Positions 31,421 through 40,565 are shown, counted from the first letter of the stretch. The stretch is 64,000 bases of DNA from Caulobacter segnis (GCF_019931575.1 NZ_CP082923.1:1116001-1180000); one strand, 5' to 3'. Notes: generated from the sequence alone by a model not told the origin. Program-made: numbers and translations.

Positions 31421-32080
31421 ATGGCGCGGGCGAAATCGAGTGGAATCAGCGGCGAGCGTCGCGACTCGCGGACGATCCTCTTCGACGCCACCGCCGCGCT
31501 GCTCTCGGAGCGCTCCACCATAGAGGTTTCGCTCAGCGAGATCGCCCAGCGCTCGGGGCTGAACTCGGCGCTGATTAAGTACTATTTCGGCAGCAAGGAG
31601 GGCCTGCTGCTGGCCCTGCTGGAGCGGGTGGCCGAGCGATCGATGGCCGACCTCGCCGCGTTGGTCGGCATGGACATCTCGGCCGAGCAGAAGCTGCGCA
31701 TCCACATCGGCGGCATCATCAACACCTACTATCGCTCGCCGTACGTCAACCGGCTGATCAACTACATGATCGTCCAGGGCGACAAGGCGTCCAGCGAGCG
31801 GGTGGCCAAGATCTTCGTCGAGCCTATGATCGCCGCCTATCGCGCCATCGTCGCCCAGGGCGTGGCCGACGGCGCGTTCCGGCCGCTGGACCCGGGCATG
31901 CTGTACTACAGCGTCGTCGGGGCCTGCGAGCACATCTTCTACGCCGGCTATTCGCTGCCCACGACGCTGGGCATGACCGAGCTGACCGAGCAGGTCCGGC
32001 AGCAGTACGTGCAGCACGTGCTGGACCTGGTCTTCCACGGCGTCCTGGCCCGCTCGGATCGCGAGGCCGTCGGGGCCTGA
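31421..32080 (+). CDS. TetR-family transcriptional regulator (first of two)
   Basis: A 219-residue repressor-type regulator. The N-terminal HTH is visible in RTILFDATAALLSERSTIEV, SLSEIAQRSGLNSALIKYYF and GSKEGLLLALLERV (about 18-70); the C-terminal helical domain (SPYVNRLINYMIVQGD, FRPLDPGMLYYSVVGACEHI, FYAGYSLPTTLGMTELTEQ) resembles TetR proteins placed in fatty-acid and aromatic CoA-ester clusters. It is transcribed towards the catabolic genes, ending 150 bp before them. A TCAATCGAY-type motif directly before its start recurs at other promoters of the cluster, making it the candidate owner of that motif. Confidence 0.9.
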   Translation: MARAKSSGISGERRDSRTILFDATAALLSERSTIEVSLSEIAQRSGLNSALIKYYFGSKEGLLLALLERVAERSMADLAALVGMDISAEQKLRIHIGGIINTYYRSPYVNRLINYMIVQGDKASSERVAKIFVEPMIAAYRAIVAQGVADGAFRPLDPGMLYYSVVGACEHIFYAGYSLPTTLGMTELTEQVRQQYVQHVLDLVFHGVLARSDREAVGA

Positions 32081-32131
32081 CCCCCTCCGTTCCCGGTTCG
32101 CGACCGCCTTTCTCCGGGGCGCGCACAAAAA

Positions 32132-32178
32132 TCTAACGACATTAGGAAAACCGATTGATCCCTCGATCCATCGGTTTT
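32132..32178. promoter_or_regulatory. Composite operator: CTAAYGWCRTTAG site plus 32-bp palindrome
   Basis: CTAACGACATTAG (32133-32145) belongs to a four-member motif family. Immediately beside it AAAACCGATTGATC (32147-32160) and GATCCATCGGTTTT (32165-32178) form a palindrome with 13 of 14 positions paired and a 4-bp spacer. Both lie 53-98 bp before the GTG of the DUF35-thiolase operon. Confidence 0.65.
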
Positions 32179-32230
32179 AAGTGAACGGTTAGAACGCCGC
32201 GAAACAACGCGCGCCGCCAGGGAGGTCGCC

Positions 32231-32626
32231 GTGAAAGGGCTCGGCCAGGACACACGCTACTGGGAGGCCCTGTCGCGGGGCGAGCTGGCGCTGCCGCGCT
32301 GCGCGGCCTGCGGGCGCTGGCGCTGGCCCGCGCCGTTCCGTTGCGGCGACTGCGGCGGCTGGAGCTTCGACTGGCAAGCGGTCGATATGCGCGGCGAGAT
32401 CTATTCCTGGACCCGCACCTGGCACCCTTTCGAAGGCACGGAAGGCTTCGGCTCGCCGTTCGTCACCCTGTCTGTGGCCCTGCCCGAGGCCGGCGGCATC
32501 CGCCTGATGGGCGTGCTGGAAGGCGAGGGCGAGCCCGCCATCGGCGTTCCGGTAACCGGCCATGTCGCCAGCACCGAGGTCTACGGTCGCGCCATCCCCG
32601 GCCTGCGCTGGACGGTGTCGGCATGA
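32231..32626 (+). CDS. DUF35 zinc-ribbon/OB-fold acyl-CoA-associated protein
   Basis: A 131-residue protein with an N-terminal rubredoxin-like zinc ribbon (CAACGRWRWPAPFRCGDCGG, two CxxC pairs) and an OB-fold (RGEIYSWTRTWHPF, GSPFVTLSVALPEAGGIRLM, GVPVTGHV). DUF35 proteins form complexes with thiolase-like partners; in actinobacterial sterol catabolism the DUF35 domain of ChsH2 supports the Ltp2 retro-aldolase. Here it is coupled by an ATGA overlap to just such a thiolase-like gene, so an accessory, CoA-binding role is likely. The start is GTG 32231 after GGAGG. Confidence 0.88.
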   Translation: MKGLGQDTRYWEALSRGELALPRCAACGRWRWPAPFRCGDCGGWSFDWQAVDMRGEIYSWTRTWHPFEGTEGFGSPFVTLSVALPEAGGIRLMGVLEGEGEPAIGVPVTGHVASTEVYGRAIPGLRWTVSA

Positions 32627-33789
32627 ACGCGCCGGTGTTTCCCGTCAGCACGGCCGTCGCCGGGATCGGCGTGCGCCAGTACAAGCGCGGCGGCGCGCCG
32701 CTGCCCGAGCAGGGCGTGCTGGTCGGCGCCATCGTCGACGCCTGCGAGGACGCGGGGTTGGACCCGTCCGAGATCGACGGCTTCGTCTCATACGGCGACG
32801 ACAAGAACGAACCGATCCGCCTGGCGCCCGACCTCGGGACCCGCGACCTGTGCTGGTCGGCCCAGGTGTTCGGCGGCGGTGGCGGCGGCATAGCGGCGGC
32901 CTTCGGTCTCGCCGCCTCGGCGATCATCAGCGGCCAGGCGCGCACGGTCGTGGTGTTTCGCGCCCTGGTGCAGGGCGACAGCGGCCGGCTGTCCGGCGCG
33001 GTGATGGCCCACCACCTGAACGACCACATCATGGCCGCCGGCAACGTGGCGCCGGCCATCGAGTGCGCCATGCGCGCCCAGCGGATGCTGGAGCACCACA
33101 AGGTGCCCCGCCAGTGCCTGGAGGACCTGGTCCGGGCTTCCTATCACCACGGCGCGCGCAACCCGAAGGCGGTCAGCTACGGCAAGGAACTGGACCTGGA
33201 GGTCTACAGGTCCTCGCGGATGATCTGCGAGCCGTTCCACCTGTTCGACTGCAGCCGCGAGAACGATGGGGCCGGCGCCCTGATCCTGACCTCGGCCGAG
33301 CGGGCGCGGGACCTGAGGCAAAAGCCGATCTACCTGAAGGGGGTCGCCCAGGGCGCGGGACGTGGCTGGGGCGACCTGCTGCAGAACGACGACCACTACG
33401 CCTCGGCCGGCTTCGAGTCGGTGGCGCGGCGGCTGTGGGCCCAGACGGGGCTCTCGCCCGCCGACATCGACGTGGTGCAGCTGTATGAGAACTTCAGCGC
33501 CCAGGGCGTGGCCTCGCTGATCGACCATGGCTTCTGCACCTATGAGAGCGTCGGCGAGGTCGTGCGTTACGAGAACCTGATCGCGCCGACGGGCAGGCTG
33601 CCGGTCAACACGGCGGGCGGAAACCTGGCCCAGGGCTTCATCCACGGCATCGGCATGGCGATCGAGGCGGTGGAGCAACTGCGCGGGACCTCGGCCAATC
33701 CGGTTCCGGGCGCGCGCCACTGCCTGCTGGCCGGTGGGCCGGGGGCGCCGACGGTCAGCTCGGCCATCTTCTCGACGGAGGCGCGCTGA
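32623..33789 (+). CDS. SCP2-type thiolase-like protein lacking the nucleophilic Cys (retro-aldolase candidate)
   Basis: A 388-residue thiolase-superfamily protein. The fold is clear (GVLVGAIVDACEDAGLDPSE, IDVVQLYENFSAQGVASLID, NTAGGNLAQGFIHGIGMA, AIEAVEQLRG). However, the loop where true thiolases carry the acyl-accepting Cys reads VFGGGGGGIAAAFGLAASA, with no Cys. This loss, the conserved Tyr in QLYENFS and the overlapped DUF35 partner resemble Ltp2-type enzymes that release propionyl-CoA or acetyl-CoA by retro-aldol cleavage. ATG 32623 overlaps the DUF35 stop. Substrate unknown. Confidence 0.85.
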   Translation: MNAPVFPVSTAVAGIGVRQYKRGGAPLPEQGVLVGAIVDACEDAGLDPSEIDGFVSYGDDKNEPIRLAPDLGTRDLCWSAQVFGGGGGGIAAAFGLAASAIISGQARTVVVFRALVQGDSGRLSGAVMAHHLNDHIMAAGNVAPAIECAMRAQRMLEHHKVPRQCLEDLVRASYHHGARNPKAVSYGKELDLEVYRSSRMICEPFHLFDCSRENDGAGALILTSAERARDLRQKPIYLKGVAQGAGRGWGDLLQNDDHYASAGFESVARRLWAQTGLSPADIDVVQLYENFSAQGVASLIDHGFCTYESVGEVVRYENLIAPTGRLPVNTAGGNLAQGFIHGIGMAIEAVEQLRGTSANPVPGARHCLLAGGPGAPTVSSAIFSTEAR

Positions 33790-33792
33790 GCC

Positions 33793-34641
33793 GTGGGCGG
33801 GATGCGCTTCCGGACGGATGACGACCTCTGGCTGACGGCCGATGTCGACGGGCCCGCGGACGCGCCCGTGGTCGTGCTGCTGCACGGCGGCGGCCAGACC
33901 CGGCACAGCTGGTCGGGCGCCATGGCGGCGCTGGTGGCGCGGGGCTATCGGGTCATCAACTACGACGCGCGCGGACACGGCGACAGCGACTGGTCGCCCA
34001 TGGGCGCCTATCACCCGGACGACCGGGCGCGGGACCTGGCGGCGGTGACGCGGGACCTGTCCGCGCCGGTCGCCCTGGTCGGCGCTTCGCTGGGCGGGGC
34101 GACCGCGATCCAGGCGGTGGCGCGGGGGCTGAACCCTTCGGTGCTGGTCCTGGTCGACATCGTACCGGAGCCGGAGCCCCAGGGCGTGGGCCGTATCGTC
34201 GCCTTCATGCGCGGCCACCCGGAGGGTTTCGCCTCGCTGGACGAGGCGGTCGACGCCGTGGCGGCCTACAATCCCGACCGACCGCGTCCCAGTGATCCGG
34301 GCGGCCTGATGCGCAACCTGCGCCAGCGGCCCGACGGGCGGCTGGGCTGGCACTGGGATCCCCGCATCGTCGAGGCCGAGCCCGAGATCCACCATGGCGA
34401 GGTCCGGCGATCGGCCGAGGTTCTGGCCCGCACCGAGGTTCCGGTGCTGCTGGTGCGCGGCCTGCGCAGCGATGTGGTCAGCCCGGCGGGCGTGGCGGCC
34501 TTCAAGGCCATGATGCCGCGTCTGGACGTCTTCGACGTCGCCGGGGCGGGCCACATGGTCGCCGGCGATCGCAACGACGCCTTCAACGCCGGCGTCCTGG
34601 AATTCCTCGACCGGCGGATGCCGGTTCTCCAACGGGGTTGA
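33793..34641 (+). CDS. Alpha/beta hydrolase
   Basis: A 282-residue hydrolase. The oxyanion segment [15 protein letters not shown] (about 26-40), the nucleophile elbow [12 protein letters not shown] with Ser near 98, and the catalytic His in [18 protein letters not shown] near 253 are present; the acid is likely the Asp in [11 protein letters not shown]. Relatives include esterases, C-C bond hydrolases and epoxide hydrolases; a lactonase or ester hydrolase role in the pathway is possible. The start is GTG 33793, 3 bp after the thiolase-like stop, so it belongs to the same operon. It has no signal peptide. Confidence 0.88.
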   Translation: MGGMRFRTDDDLWLTADVDGPADAPVVVLLHGGGQTRHSWSGAMAALVARGYRVINYDARGHGDSDWSPMGAYHPDDRARDLAAVTRDLSAPVALVGASLGGATAIQAVARGLNPSVLVLVDIVPEPEPQGVGRIVAFMRGHPEGFASLDEAVDAVAAYNPDRPRPSDPGGLMRNLRQRPDGRLGWHWDPRIVEAEPEIHHGEVRRSAEVLARTEVPVLLVRGLRSDVVSPAGVAAFKAMMPRLDVFDVAGAGHMVAGDRNDAFNAGVLEFLDRRMPVLQRG

Positions 34642-34645
34642 GACC

Positions 34646-35884
34646 ATGCAGCGCTACGACGTCGTGATCGTGGGCGGCGGCCATGCCGGCGGACAGGCGG
34701 CGATCGCCTTGCGCCAGGGTGGTTACGCCGGTTCGATCGCCCTGCTGTCGGCCGAGCCCGAAGCGCCCTATGAGCGACCGCCCCTGTCCAAGGACTACCT
34801 GGCCGGCGACAAGACCTTCGACCGCCTGCTGCTGCGCGCCGAGGCCTTCTGGAGCGAGCGGGAGATCGCGCTGCTGCTGGAGCGCACCGTCGTCGCCGTC
34901 GATCCCGAGGCGCATACGGTCACGCTCGCGGACGGGGAGGCGCTGGCCTACGGCAAGCTGGTCTGGGCCGCCGGCGGAACGCCGCGCCGGCTGCCCTGCG
35001 CGGGTCATGACCTTCAAGGCGTCCATACGGTGCGCACCCGCGCCGATGTCGACCGGATGATCGCCGAGTTGCCGGATGTCGAGCGGGTCGTGGTGATCGG
35101 CGGCGGCTATATCGGCCTGGAAGCGGCGGCCGTGCTGACCAAGCTGGGCAAGCCGGTCGTGCTGCTGGAGGCGCTGGATCGGGTGCTGGCCCGCGTGGCG
35201 GGCGAGCCGCTGTCGCGCTTCTACGAGGCCGAGCACCGCGCCCATGGCGTCGACCTGCGCCTGGGCGCGCGTGTCGACTGCCTGGAAGGCGAGGGCGGTC
35301 GCGTCACGGGCGTGCGACTGGCCGGCGGCGAGGTCGTGGCGGCCCAGATGGTCATCGTCGGCATCGGCATCGAACCCTCGGTCGCGCCGCTGCTGGCGGC
35401 CGGGGCGGAGGGCGGCAACGGCGTCGCGGTCGACGGCCTGTGCCGGACCAGCCTGGCCGACGTCTTCGCCATCGGCGACTGCGCCCTGCACGCCAATCGC
35501 TATGCCGACGGCGCGGCGATCCGGCTGGAGTCGGTGCAGAACGCCAACGACCAGGCCTCTGTCGCCGCCGCCCAGATCCGGGGCGCGAGCCCGGCGCCCT
35601 ACGACGCCGTCCCCTGGTTCTGGTCCAACCAGTACGACCTGAAGCTCCAGACCGTGGGCCTGTCGATCGGCCATGACGAAGCGGTAGTGCGGGGCGACCC
35701 CGGCGCGCGGTCGTTCTCGGTGATCTACCTGCGCCAGGGGCGGGTGGCGGCGCTGGACTGCGTCAACGCGGTCAAGGACTACGTCCAGGGCCGCAAGCTG
35801 GTGGTCGACGGCGCCCGCATCGCGCCCGCCGACCTGGCCGACACTGCCATTCCGCTCAAGGAAATGGGGGCTTTGGCGCTTTAA
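34646..35884 (+). CDS. NAD(P)H:ferredoxin reductase (FAD-dependent)
   Basis: A 412-residue flavoprotein that passes electrons from NAD(P)H to a [2Fe-2S] ferredoxin. It shows the FAD Rossmann motif [19 protein letters not shown] (about 4-22), the family motif [11 protein letters not shown], the NAD(P) motif [17 protein letters not shown] near 149-165, the second FAD motif [11 protein letters not shown], and the C-terminal [17 protein letters not shown] typical of putidaredoxin/rubredoxin reductase-like enzymes. Together with the adrenodoxin-type ferredoxin (43308) it could serve the P450 or the Rieske oxygenase. It starts 4 bp after the hydrolase gene. Confidence 0.93.
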   Translation: MQRYDVVIVGGGHAGGQAAIALRQGGYAGSIALLSAEPEAPYERPPLSKDYLAGDKTFDRLLLRAEAFWSEREIALLLERTVVAVDPEAHTVTLADGEALAYGKLVWAAGGTPRRLPCAGHDLQGVHTVRTRADVDRMIAELPDVERVVVIGGGYIGLEAAAVLTKLGKPVVLLEALDRVLARVAGEPLSRFYEAEHRAHGVDLRLGARVDCLEGEGGRVTGVRLAGGEVVAAQMVIVGIGIEPSVAPLLAAGAEGGNGVAVDGLCRTSLADVFAIGDCALHANRYADGAAIRLESVQNANDQASVAAAQIRGASPAPYDAVPWFWSNQYDLKLQTVGLSIGHDEAVVRGDPGARSFSVIYLRQGRVAALDCVNAVKDYVQGRKLVVDGARIAPADLADTAIPLKEMGALAL

Positions 35885-35886
35885 AA

Positions 35887-35899
35887 CTATTGTCATTAG
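35887..35899. promoter_or_regulatory. CTAAYGWCRTTAG-type operator before the Rieske operon
   Basis: CTATTGTCATTAG lies 45 bp before the Rieske oxygenase start, overlapping nothing coding. It is a divergent copy of the motif at 32133, 40723 and 49034. Confidence 0.55.
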
Positions 35900-35943
35900 G
35901 TTTTTGCGTGCTAGGCTCCTGGCAACGATAAAGGGAGGCGATC

Positions 35944-37125
35944 ATGGATATCGTCGCGGAACGAAAGCCGGCCGAGCGCAAGGTCACGACCCTGGCCGCG
36001 CTTACCGAAAACCAGCAGGCGGCCATCCGCCTGATCCCGGCCGAGGTCGACGCGGTCGTCGAGCCGCTGGAGGCCACCCGGCCCAACGCCATCTTCACCG
36101 GCCGCGAGCGGTTCGACGCCGAGCAGGCGAGGATCTTCCGCCGCTATCCCGCGCCGGTCACGGTGTCGGCCCTGCTGCCCGAGCCGGGCATGGTCATGGC
36201 GCATGACGGCTATGGCGTGCCGCTGCTGATCTCCCGCACCAAGTCGGGCGAGATCAAGGCGTTCCTCAACGCCTGCCAGCACAAGGGCTCCAAGCTGCTG
36301 GAGGACTGCGAGGTCCACAAGCGCGGCCGCGTCACCTGTCCGTATCACGCCTGGACCTACGGGATCGACGGCAAGCTGATCGGCGTGGCGCGAAACGAGG
36401 CCTTCCTCAATCTCGACAAGAGCGAGCGCGGCCTGGTCGAGTTGCCGGCCCGCGAGTGGGGCGGGATCGTCTACGTCCAGTTGGACCGCACGCGCGAGGC
36501 CGACTGGTCGCAACTGCACGACCAGATCGCCGCCGACTTCACCGCCCTAGGCATCCCCGACGCCTTCGTCTACGGCCGCAAGACCTTCGAGCTGAAGGCC
36601 AACTGGAAGGTCATCCTGGAGCCGTTCCTGGAGGGCTATCACGTCCAGCGGCTGCACGCGGCGTCGATCGGCGACCTGTTCCAGGACGCGCCCAACATCG
36701 TCGACCTGTTCGGCCCCAATATCCGTCAGGTGTCCGGCCGCATCGGCTATGTCCCGGCGATGCTGGACGAGGACCCAGGCCAGAACATCCACAAGCTGGT
36801 GACCCACGCCTACACGGCGTTCCCCAACTGCGTGGTGGTGACCAGCCAGTACTACACCAGCGTGATGATCCTGATGCCGCGCGACACGGGTCGCACGACG
36901 GTCGAGTACTTCATGCTGACCCCGGGCGCGCCGACCACGGACAAGGCCCGTGAGGTGTTCGAGCGCTCGTACGAGCTGATCCTGAGCGTGTTCGGCGGCG
37001 AGGACTTCCGCGCGGCCGAGATCAGCCAGGTCGGGCTGGAGGCGGGCGTGCCCGAAACCACCGTCTACTGCGGGCTCGAGAGCAACATCGTCCGCTACTA
37101 CGAGGCGCTCGAGGCGCTGCTCTAA
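35944..37125 (+). CDS. Rieske non-heme iron oxygenase, catalytic subunit
   Basis: A 393-residue oxygenase alpha subunit. The Rieske [2Fe-2S] ligands are CQHKGSKLLEDC (Cys-x-His) and VTCPYHAWTYG (Cys-x2-His). The mononuclear iron site follows with NWKVILEPFLEGYHVQRLH; the two histidines of YHxxxxH are present. A Glu replaces the usual Asp of the ENxxDxYH electron-bridge motif (EPFLEGYH), which is unusual and may affect coupling between centres. It could hydroxylate, demethylate or desaturate the substrate with electrons from the ferredoxin/reductase pair encoded nearby. No beta subunit is encoded, so it is probably an alpha-3 type enzyme. Confidence 0.92.
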   Translation: MDIVAERKPAERKVTTLAALTENQQAAIRLIPAEVDAVVEPLEATRPNAIFTGRERFDAEQARIFRRYPAPVTVSALLPEPGMVMAHDGYGVPLLISRTKSGEIKAFLNACQHKGSKLLEDCEVHKRGRVTCPYHAWTYGIDGKLIGVARNEAFLNLDKSERGLVELPAREWGGIVYVQLDRTREADWSQLHDQIAADFTALGIPDAFVYGRKTFELKANWKVILEPFLEGYHVQRLHAASIGDLFQDAPNIVDLFGPNIRQVSGRIGYVPAMLDEDPGQNIHKLVTHAYTAFPNCVVVTSQYYTSVMILMPRDTGRTTVEYFMLTPGAPTTDKAREVFERSYELILSVFGGEDFRAAEISQVGLEAGVPETTVYCGLESNIVRYYEALEALL

Positions 37126-37169
37126 GACCGACGAAGCGAGCCGGCGAAGACCGGTCCAAGGGAGAGAAC

Positions 37170-38669
37170 ATGGCGCAGACCTTGTCCGGAGCGCTCGCCT
37201 GGTGGGCGCGGATGCGGCCCGACCAGCCGGCCGTCGTGCTGGGCGGCGAGACGCTGACCTACGCCGCCTACAAGGCCTGGTCCGACCGGATTGCGGCCCT
37301 GCTGATCGCCGACGGCCTGGAGCCTGGCGACCGGGTGGCGATCTGCTCGCTGAACAGCCTGGCCTATTGCGCCCTGATCATGGGGATCATCCGGGCGGGC
37401 GGCGTCGTGAGCCCGGTGAATTTCCGCTACACCGTCCGCGAGATCGGCGAGCTGTGCGAGGACACCGAGCCGCGCTTCGCCTTCGCCGCCCCCGAATTCG
37501 CCGACAAGATGCAGGTGGCCGGTCCGCCGGTGCGCGCCATGGCCGAGATCGAGGCCCTGCGCGACGGTGAAGCCGTTCAGGTCGAGCGCGACGTCGATCC
37601 CGACGCCCGCGTGGTGATCATCGCCACCTCGGGCTCGACGGCCAAGCCCAAGGGCGTGGTCTTTACCAACCGCTCGATGACCGCCTACGCCGCCAACTGG
37701 GCGACCGAGGAGACATCGACCGCGCCCGGCTCGCGGATCATCAGCCTGGCGCCGCTGAACACCTCGGCCGGCTTCGTGCAGTTGATGCACTACATCGCCC
37801 AGGGCTGCTCGATCTTCATGGTCCCGCAGTTCGTGGCGGCCGACACCCTCAAGCTGATCCAGGCGCAGAAGATCACCTGTTTCGCTGCGGTGCCGGTGTT
37901 CTTCGAGGCGATCGCGGCCCTGCCGGAGTTCGACGACGCGGACCTCTCCTCGATCCGCCTGGCCACGGTCGGCGGGGCGCGGGTCAGCCGGGCGCTCTTG
38001 GAGCGCTACAAGGCCAAGGGCGTTATCCTGCGCCAGATCTACGGCCAGACAGAGGTGGGCGGCAACGCCACCATCATGCCCGCGCACCTGGCCCTGTCGG
38101 AGCCCGACAAGTGCGGCTGGGGCGGCCTCTTCATCGATCTGCGGGTCGTGCGTCCGGACGGCAGCGACTGCGCGCCCGGCGAGCCCGGCGAGATCCTGAT
38201 GCGCTCGCCCGGCATGATGAAGGAGTACTGGCGCAATCCCGAGGCCACGGCCCAGGCGATCCGCGACGGCTGGCTGCACTCGGGCGACATCGGGATGCTG
38301 GACGAGCGCGGCCTGCTGACCTTTGTCGACCGGCTGAAGGACCTGATCATCTCGGGCGGGCTGAACATCTCGGCGGCCGAGGTCGAACGGGTGGTCTGCG
38401 AGTTTCACGGCGTGGTCGAGGCCCTGGTCATCGCCGCCCCAGATCCGAAGTTCGGCGAGACCCCGATGGTCGTCTATCACGGCCCGGTCGAGATCGATGT
38501 CGAGGCGCTGATCGCCCACTGCAACGAGAACCTCTCGAACTACAAGGTGCCGCGCTACGTGGCCTATTCGGCCGAGCCGCTGCCGCGCCTGGCCACCGGA
38601 AAACTGTCCAAGCCCGCCGTCCGCGAAGCCTATGCGGGCGCGCACAAGACCCTAGCCCGCGTCCGCTGA
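37170..38669 (+). CDS. Acyl-CoA synthetase (AMP-forming, class I adenylate-forming)
   Basis: A 499-residue ligase that activates a carboxylic acid to its CoA ester through an acyl-adenylate. The P-loop VIIATSGSTAKPKGVVFTNR, the A5 motif QIYGQTEVGGNATIMP, the A7/A8 stretch LHSGDIGMLDERGLL and FVDRLKDLIISGGLNIS, and the C-terminal A10 Lys in LATGKLSKPAVRE are all intact. The substrate pocket is not diagnostic. It lies between the Rieske and P450 genes in one operon, so it most likely acts on the acid made from their products, or activates the imported acid before oxidation. Confidence 0.93.
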   Translation: MAQTLSGALAWWARMRPDQPAVVLGGETLTYAAYKAWSDRIAALLIADGLEPGDRVAICSLNSLAYCALIMGIIRAGGVVSPVNFRYTVREIGELCEDTEPRFAFAAPEFADKMQVAGPPVRAMAEIEALRDGEAVQVERDVDPDARVVIIATSGSTAKPKGVVFTNRSMTAYAANWATEETSTAPGSRIISLAPLNTSAGFVQLMHYIAQGCSIFMVPQFVAADTLKLIQAQKITCFAAVPVFFEAIAALPEFDDADLSSIRLATVGGARVSRALLERYKAKGVILRQIYGQTEVGGNATIMPAHLALSEPDKCGWGGLFIDLRVVRPDGSDCAPGEPGEILMRSPGMMKEYWRNPEATAQAIRDGWLHSGDIGMLDERGLLTFVDRLKDLIISGGLNISAAEVERVVCEFHGVVEALVIAAPDPKFGETPMVVYHGPVEIDVEALIAHCNENLSNYKVPRYVAYSAEPLPRLATGKLSKPAVREAYAGAHKTLARVR

Positions 38670-38683
38670 GAGGACCCGCTCCC

Positions 38684-39901
38684 ATGAACGCTCCCACGAC
38701 CATCGCCGCCAACCAGCCGGCGCATGTTCCCGATCACCTGGTGTTCGACTTCGACATCTATGGCGATCCCCGCATCGGCCAGGACGTCCAGGGCGACTAC
38801 GCCAGGACCCTGGCCGACGCGCCCGATCTCTTCTGGACAAACCGCAACGGCGGCCACTGGATCGCCAAGGGCTTCGACGCCATCACCGCGGTGGTCACCG
38901 ATCCCGAGCACTTCTCGGTGCGCGAGATGCAGATTCCCCGGGTCGAGAACCCGCCGTTCTTCATCCCGCTGAGCCTGGATCCGCCGGAGAACCTGCCCTA
39001 CCGCCGCGCGATGATGCCGATGTTCGGCCCCGTCGCCGTCAAGGCCCTGGAACCGCGCATCCGCGAGCTGGCCGGCCAGATCGTCGACCGCGTCGTGGCC
39101 GAGGGGGGCTGCGATTTCCAGGTCCAGGTCTCGAAGATCTTCCCGGTGACGGTGTTCATGGAGCTGATGGGCATGGACCTGTCGCGGCTCCAGGAGTTCC
39201 GGCGCCTGGCCGAGGGCTTCTTCGAGGTCCAGAACGACGCCGCCGAACTGGGCCGTCTCAGCGCCGAGATCCTGGGCACGCTGAAGGCCCTGATCGACGA
39301 GAAGCGGGCCAATCCCGACGACAAGCTGATGAGCCACTTCATCACCGTCGACATCGATGGGCGCACCATGAGCGAGGACGAGATCCTGGCCATGAGCTTC
39401 GTGCTGTTCCTGGGCGGCATGGACACGGTCACCAACGTCACCGGTTTCGCCTTCCAGCAACTGGCCCAGATGCCGGACGTCCAGGCCCGCCTGGTCGCCG
39501 ATCCCTCGCTGGCCCAGGCCTTCGCCGACGAGGCCGTGCGCCTGTATGGCGTGGTCAACACCCCGCGTCTGGTGGTCAAGGATCGCGACATCGGCGAGGC
39601 CCGTCTGCGCGAAGGCGAGATGGTGCTGAACGTCCTGTGCGTCGGCAGCCGCGACCCGCGCAAGTTCGATGCGCCCAACGCCTTCGACCTGGACCGCAAG
39701 CGCGTCGCGCACCTGACCTTCTCGTCGGGCCCCCACCTGTGTGTCGGTCACGTGCTGGGCCGCGCGGAGATCAAGATCCTGGCCGAGGAGTGGACCAGGC
39801 GGATCCCAGCCTTCGAGCCCACGCCCGGCGAGCGTCACGCGTTCCGCATGGGCACGGTGATGGCGCTGGAGTCGCTGCCGCTGCGATGGCCGGCGGCCTA
39901 G
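38684..39901 (+). CDS. Cytochrome P450
   Basis: A 405-residue soluble bacterial P450. The heme-binding loop is LTFSSGPHLCVGHVLGRAE (Cys near 352). The oxygen-binding I-helix carries FLGGMDTVTNVT, where a Met precedes the Asp-Thr pair, and the ExxR motif is in ADEAVRLYG. The N-terminus has no membrane anchor, as for CYP101-type enzymes. It would hydroxylate a hydrophobic substrate with electrons from the ferredoxin at 43308 and the reductase at 34646, a typical three-component set split over one cluster. ATG 38684 lies 14 bp after the synthetase gene. Confidence 0.94.
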   Translation: MNAPTTIAANQPAHVPDHLVFDFDIYGDPRIGQDVQGDYARTLADAPDLFWTNRNGGHWIAKGFDAITAVVTDPEHFSVREMQIPRVENPPFFIPLSLDPPENLPYRRAMMPMFGPVAVKALEPRIRELAGQIVDRVVAEGGCDFQVQVSKIFPVTVFMELMGMDLSRLQEFRRLAEGFFEVQNDAAELGRLSAEILGTLKALIDEKRANPDDKLMSHFITVDIDGRTMSEDEILAMSFVLFLGGMDTVTNVTGFAFQQLAQMPDVQARLVADPSLAQAFADEAVRLYGVVNTPRLVVKDRDIGEARLREGEMVLNVLCVGSRDPRKFDAPNAFDLDRKRVAHLTFSSGPHLCVGHVLGRAEIKILAEEWTRRIPAFEPTPGERHAFRMGTVMALESLPLRWPAA

Positions 39902-39905
39902 AGCC

Positions 39906-40565
39906 TCAGGCCCCCTCGAACTGGACGCTGTCGCTGACCGGCTGGCCCAGCGAGCCCCGGCGATGGCGTTCGGCGACGCCCGTGAAGAAGATCCGCACCG
40001 TCTCCACGAACAGCGCCTCCTCGTCTTCGAACGGGTTGGCGTCGAGGGCGCGGGCCAGGCGCGGCAGCTTCTCGCGGTCGGCCTCGGGCATCGGCGGGAT
40101 GCCGCGCGCCTGGGCGGCGGCCGCGAACAGGGCCGAGCCGAAGGTCAGCTTCTCGGTGCCCTCGATCACCGCCATGTGGAACTCGGGCGGGTAGGGGTCG
40201 CTGGCGGCGGCCTCGTTATAGGCGCTCAGCAGCAGATGGCGCGGGAAGAACTGCAGCATCAGCAGCGCCGCGTTCGGGTGGCGCAGCAGCGACCGCCGCG
40301 CCGACACGCACAGCATGACGATCCGCTCCTCGTAGGGCAGCTCGGTCTTTTCCATCCCCGGCAGGTTCAGCAGCAGCAGGCGCGCCACCTCCTCCAGCAG
40401 CGCGGCCTTGTCGGCGAAGTGGTGGTACAGCGACGGCGCCTGCACGCCCATCTTGGTCGCCACCCGCGCCAGGCTGAAGCTGGACAGTCCTACCTCGTCG
40501 ATCACGGCCAGGGCCGCCTCTGCGGCGCTGCTGCGGGAGATCAGGGGAGAGGAGGGGCGTGCCAA
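39906..40565 (-). CDS. TetR-family transcriptional regulator (second of two)
   Basis: A 219-residue regulator with an N-terminal HTH (SSAAEAALAVIDEVGLSSFS, LARVATKMGVQAPSLYHHFA, DKAALLEEVARLLL). The C-terminal ligand domain contains VSARRSLLRHPNAALLMLQF and a WHxG-less Tet-C-like region. It converges with the P450 gene (4-bp gap) and diverges from the TonB receptor. The promoter gap 40566-40783 contains both shared motifs of the cluster, including CTACGATCATTAG. This TetR is therefore the best candidate for binding the CTAAYGWCRTTAG family. Confidence 0.9.
   Translation of the reverse strand: MARPSSPLISRSSAAEAALAVIDEVGLSSFSLARVATKMGVQAPSLYHHFADKAALLEEVARLLLLNLPGMEKTELPYEERIVMLCVSARRSLLRHPNAALLMLQFFPRHLLLSAYNEAAASDPYPPEFHMAVIEGTEKLTFGSALFAAAAQARGIPPMPEADREKLPRLARALDANPFEDEEALFVETVRIFFTGVAERHRRGSLGQPVSDSVQFEGA

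Noticed and set aside
32788..34647. Long antisense open frame across the thiolase-like and hydrolase genes
   Set aside because: Same high-GC shadow effect; the sense genes carry catalytic motifs and the antisense translation does not.
37122..38645. 507-codon antisense open frame over the acyl-CoA synthetase
   Set aside because: Compositional shadow; no family features and no ribosome site.
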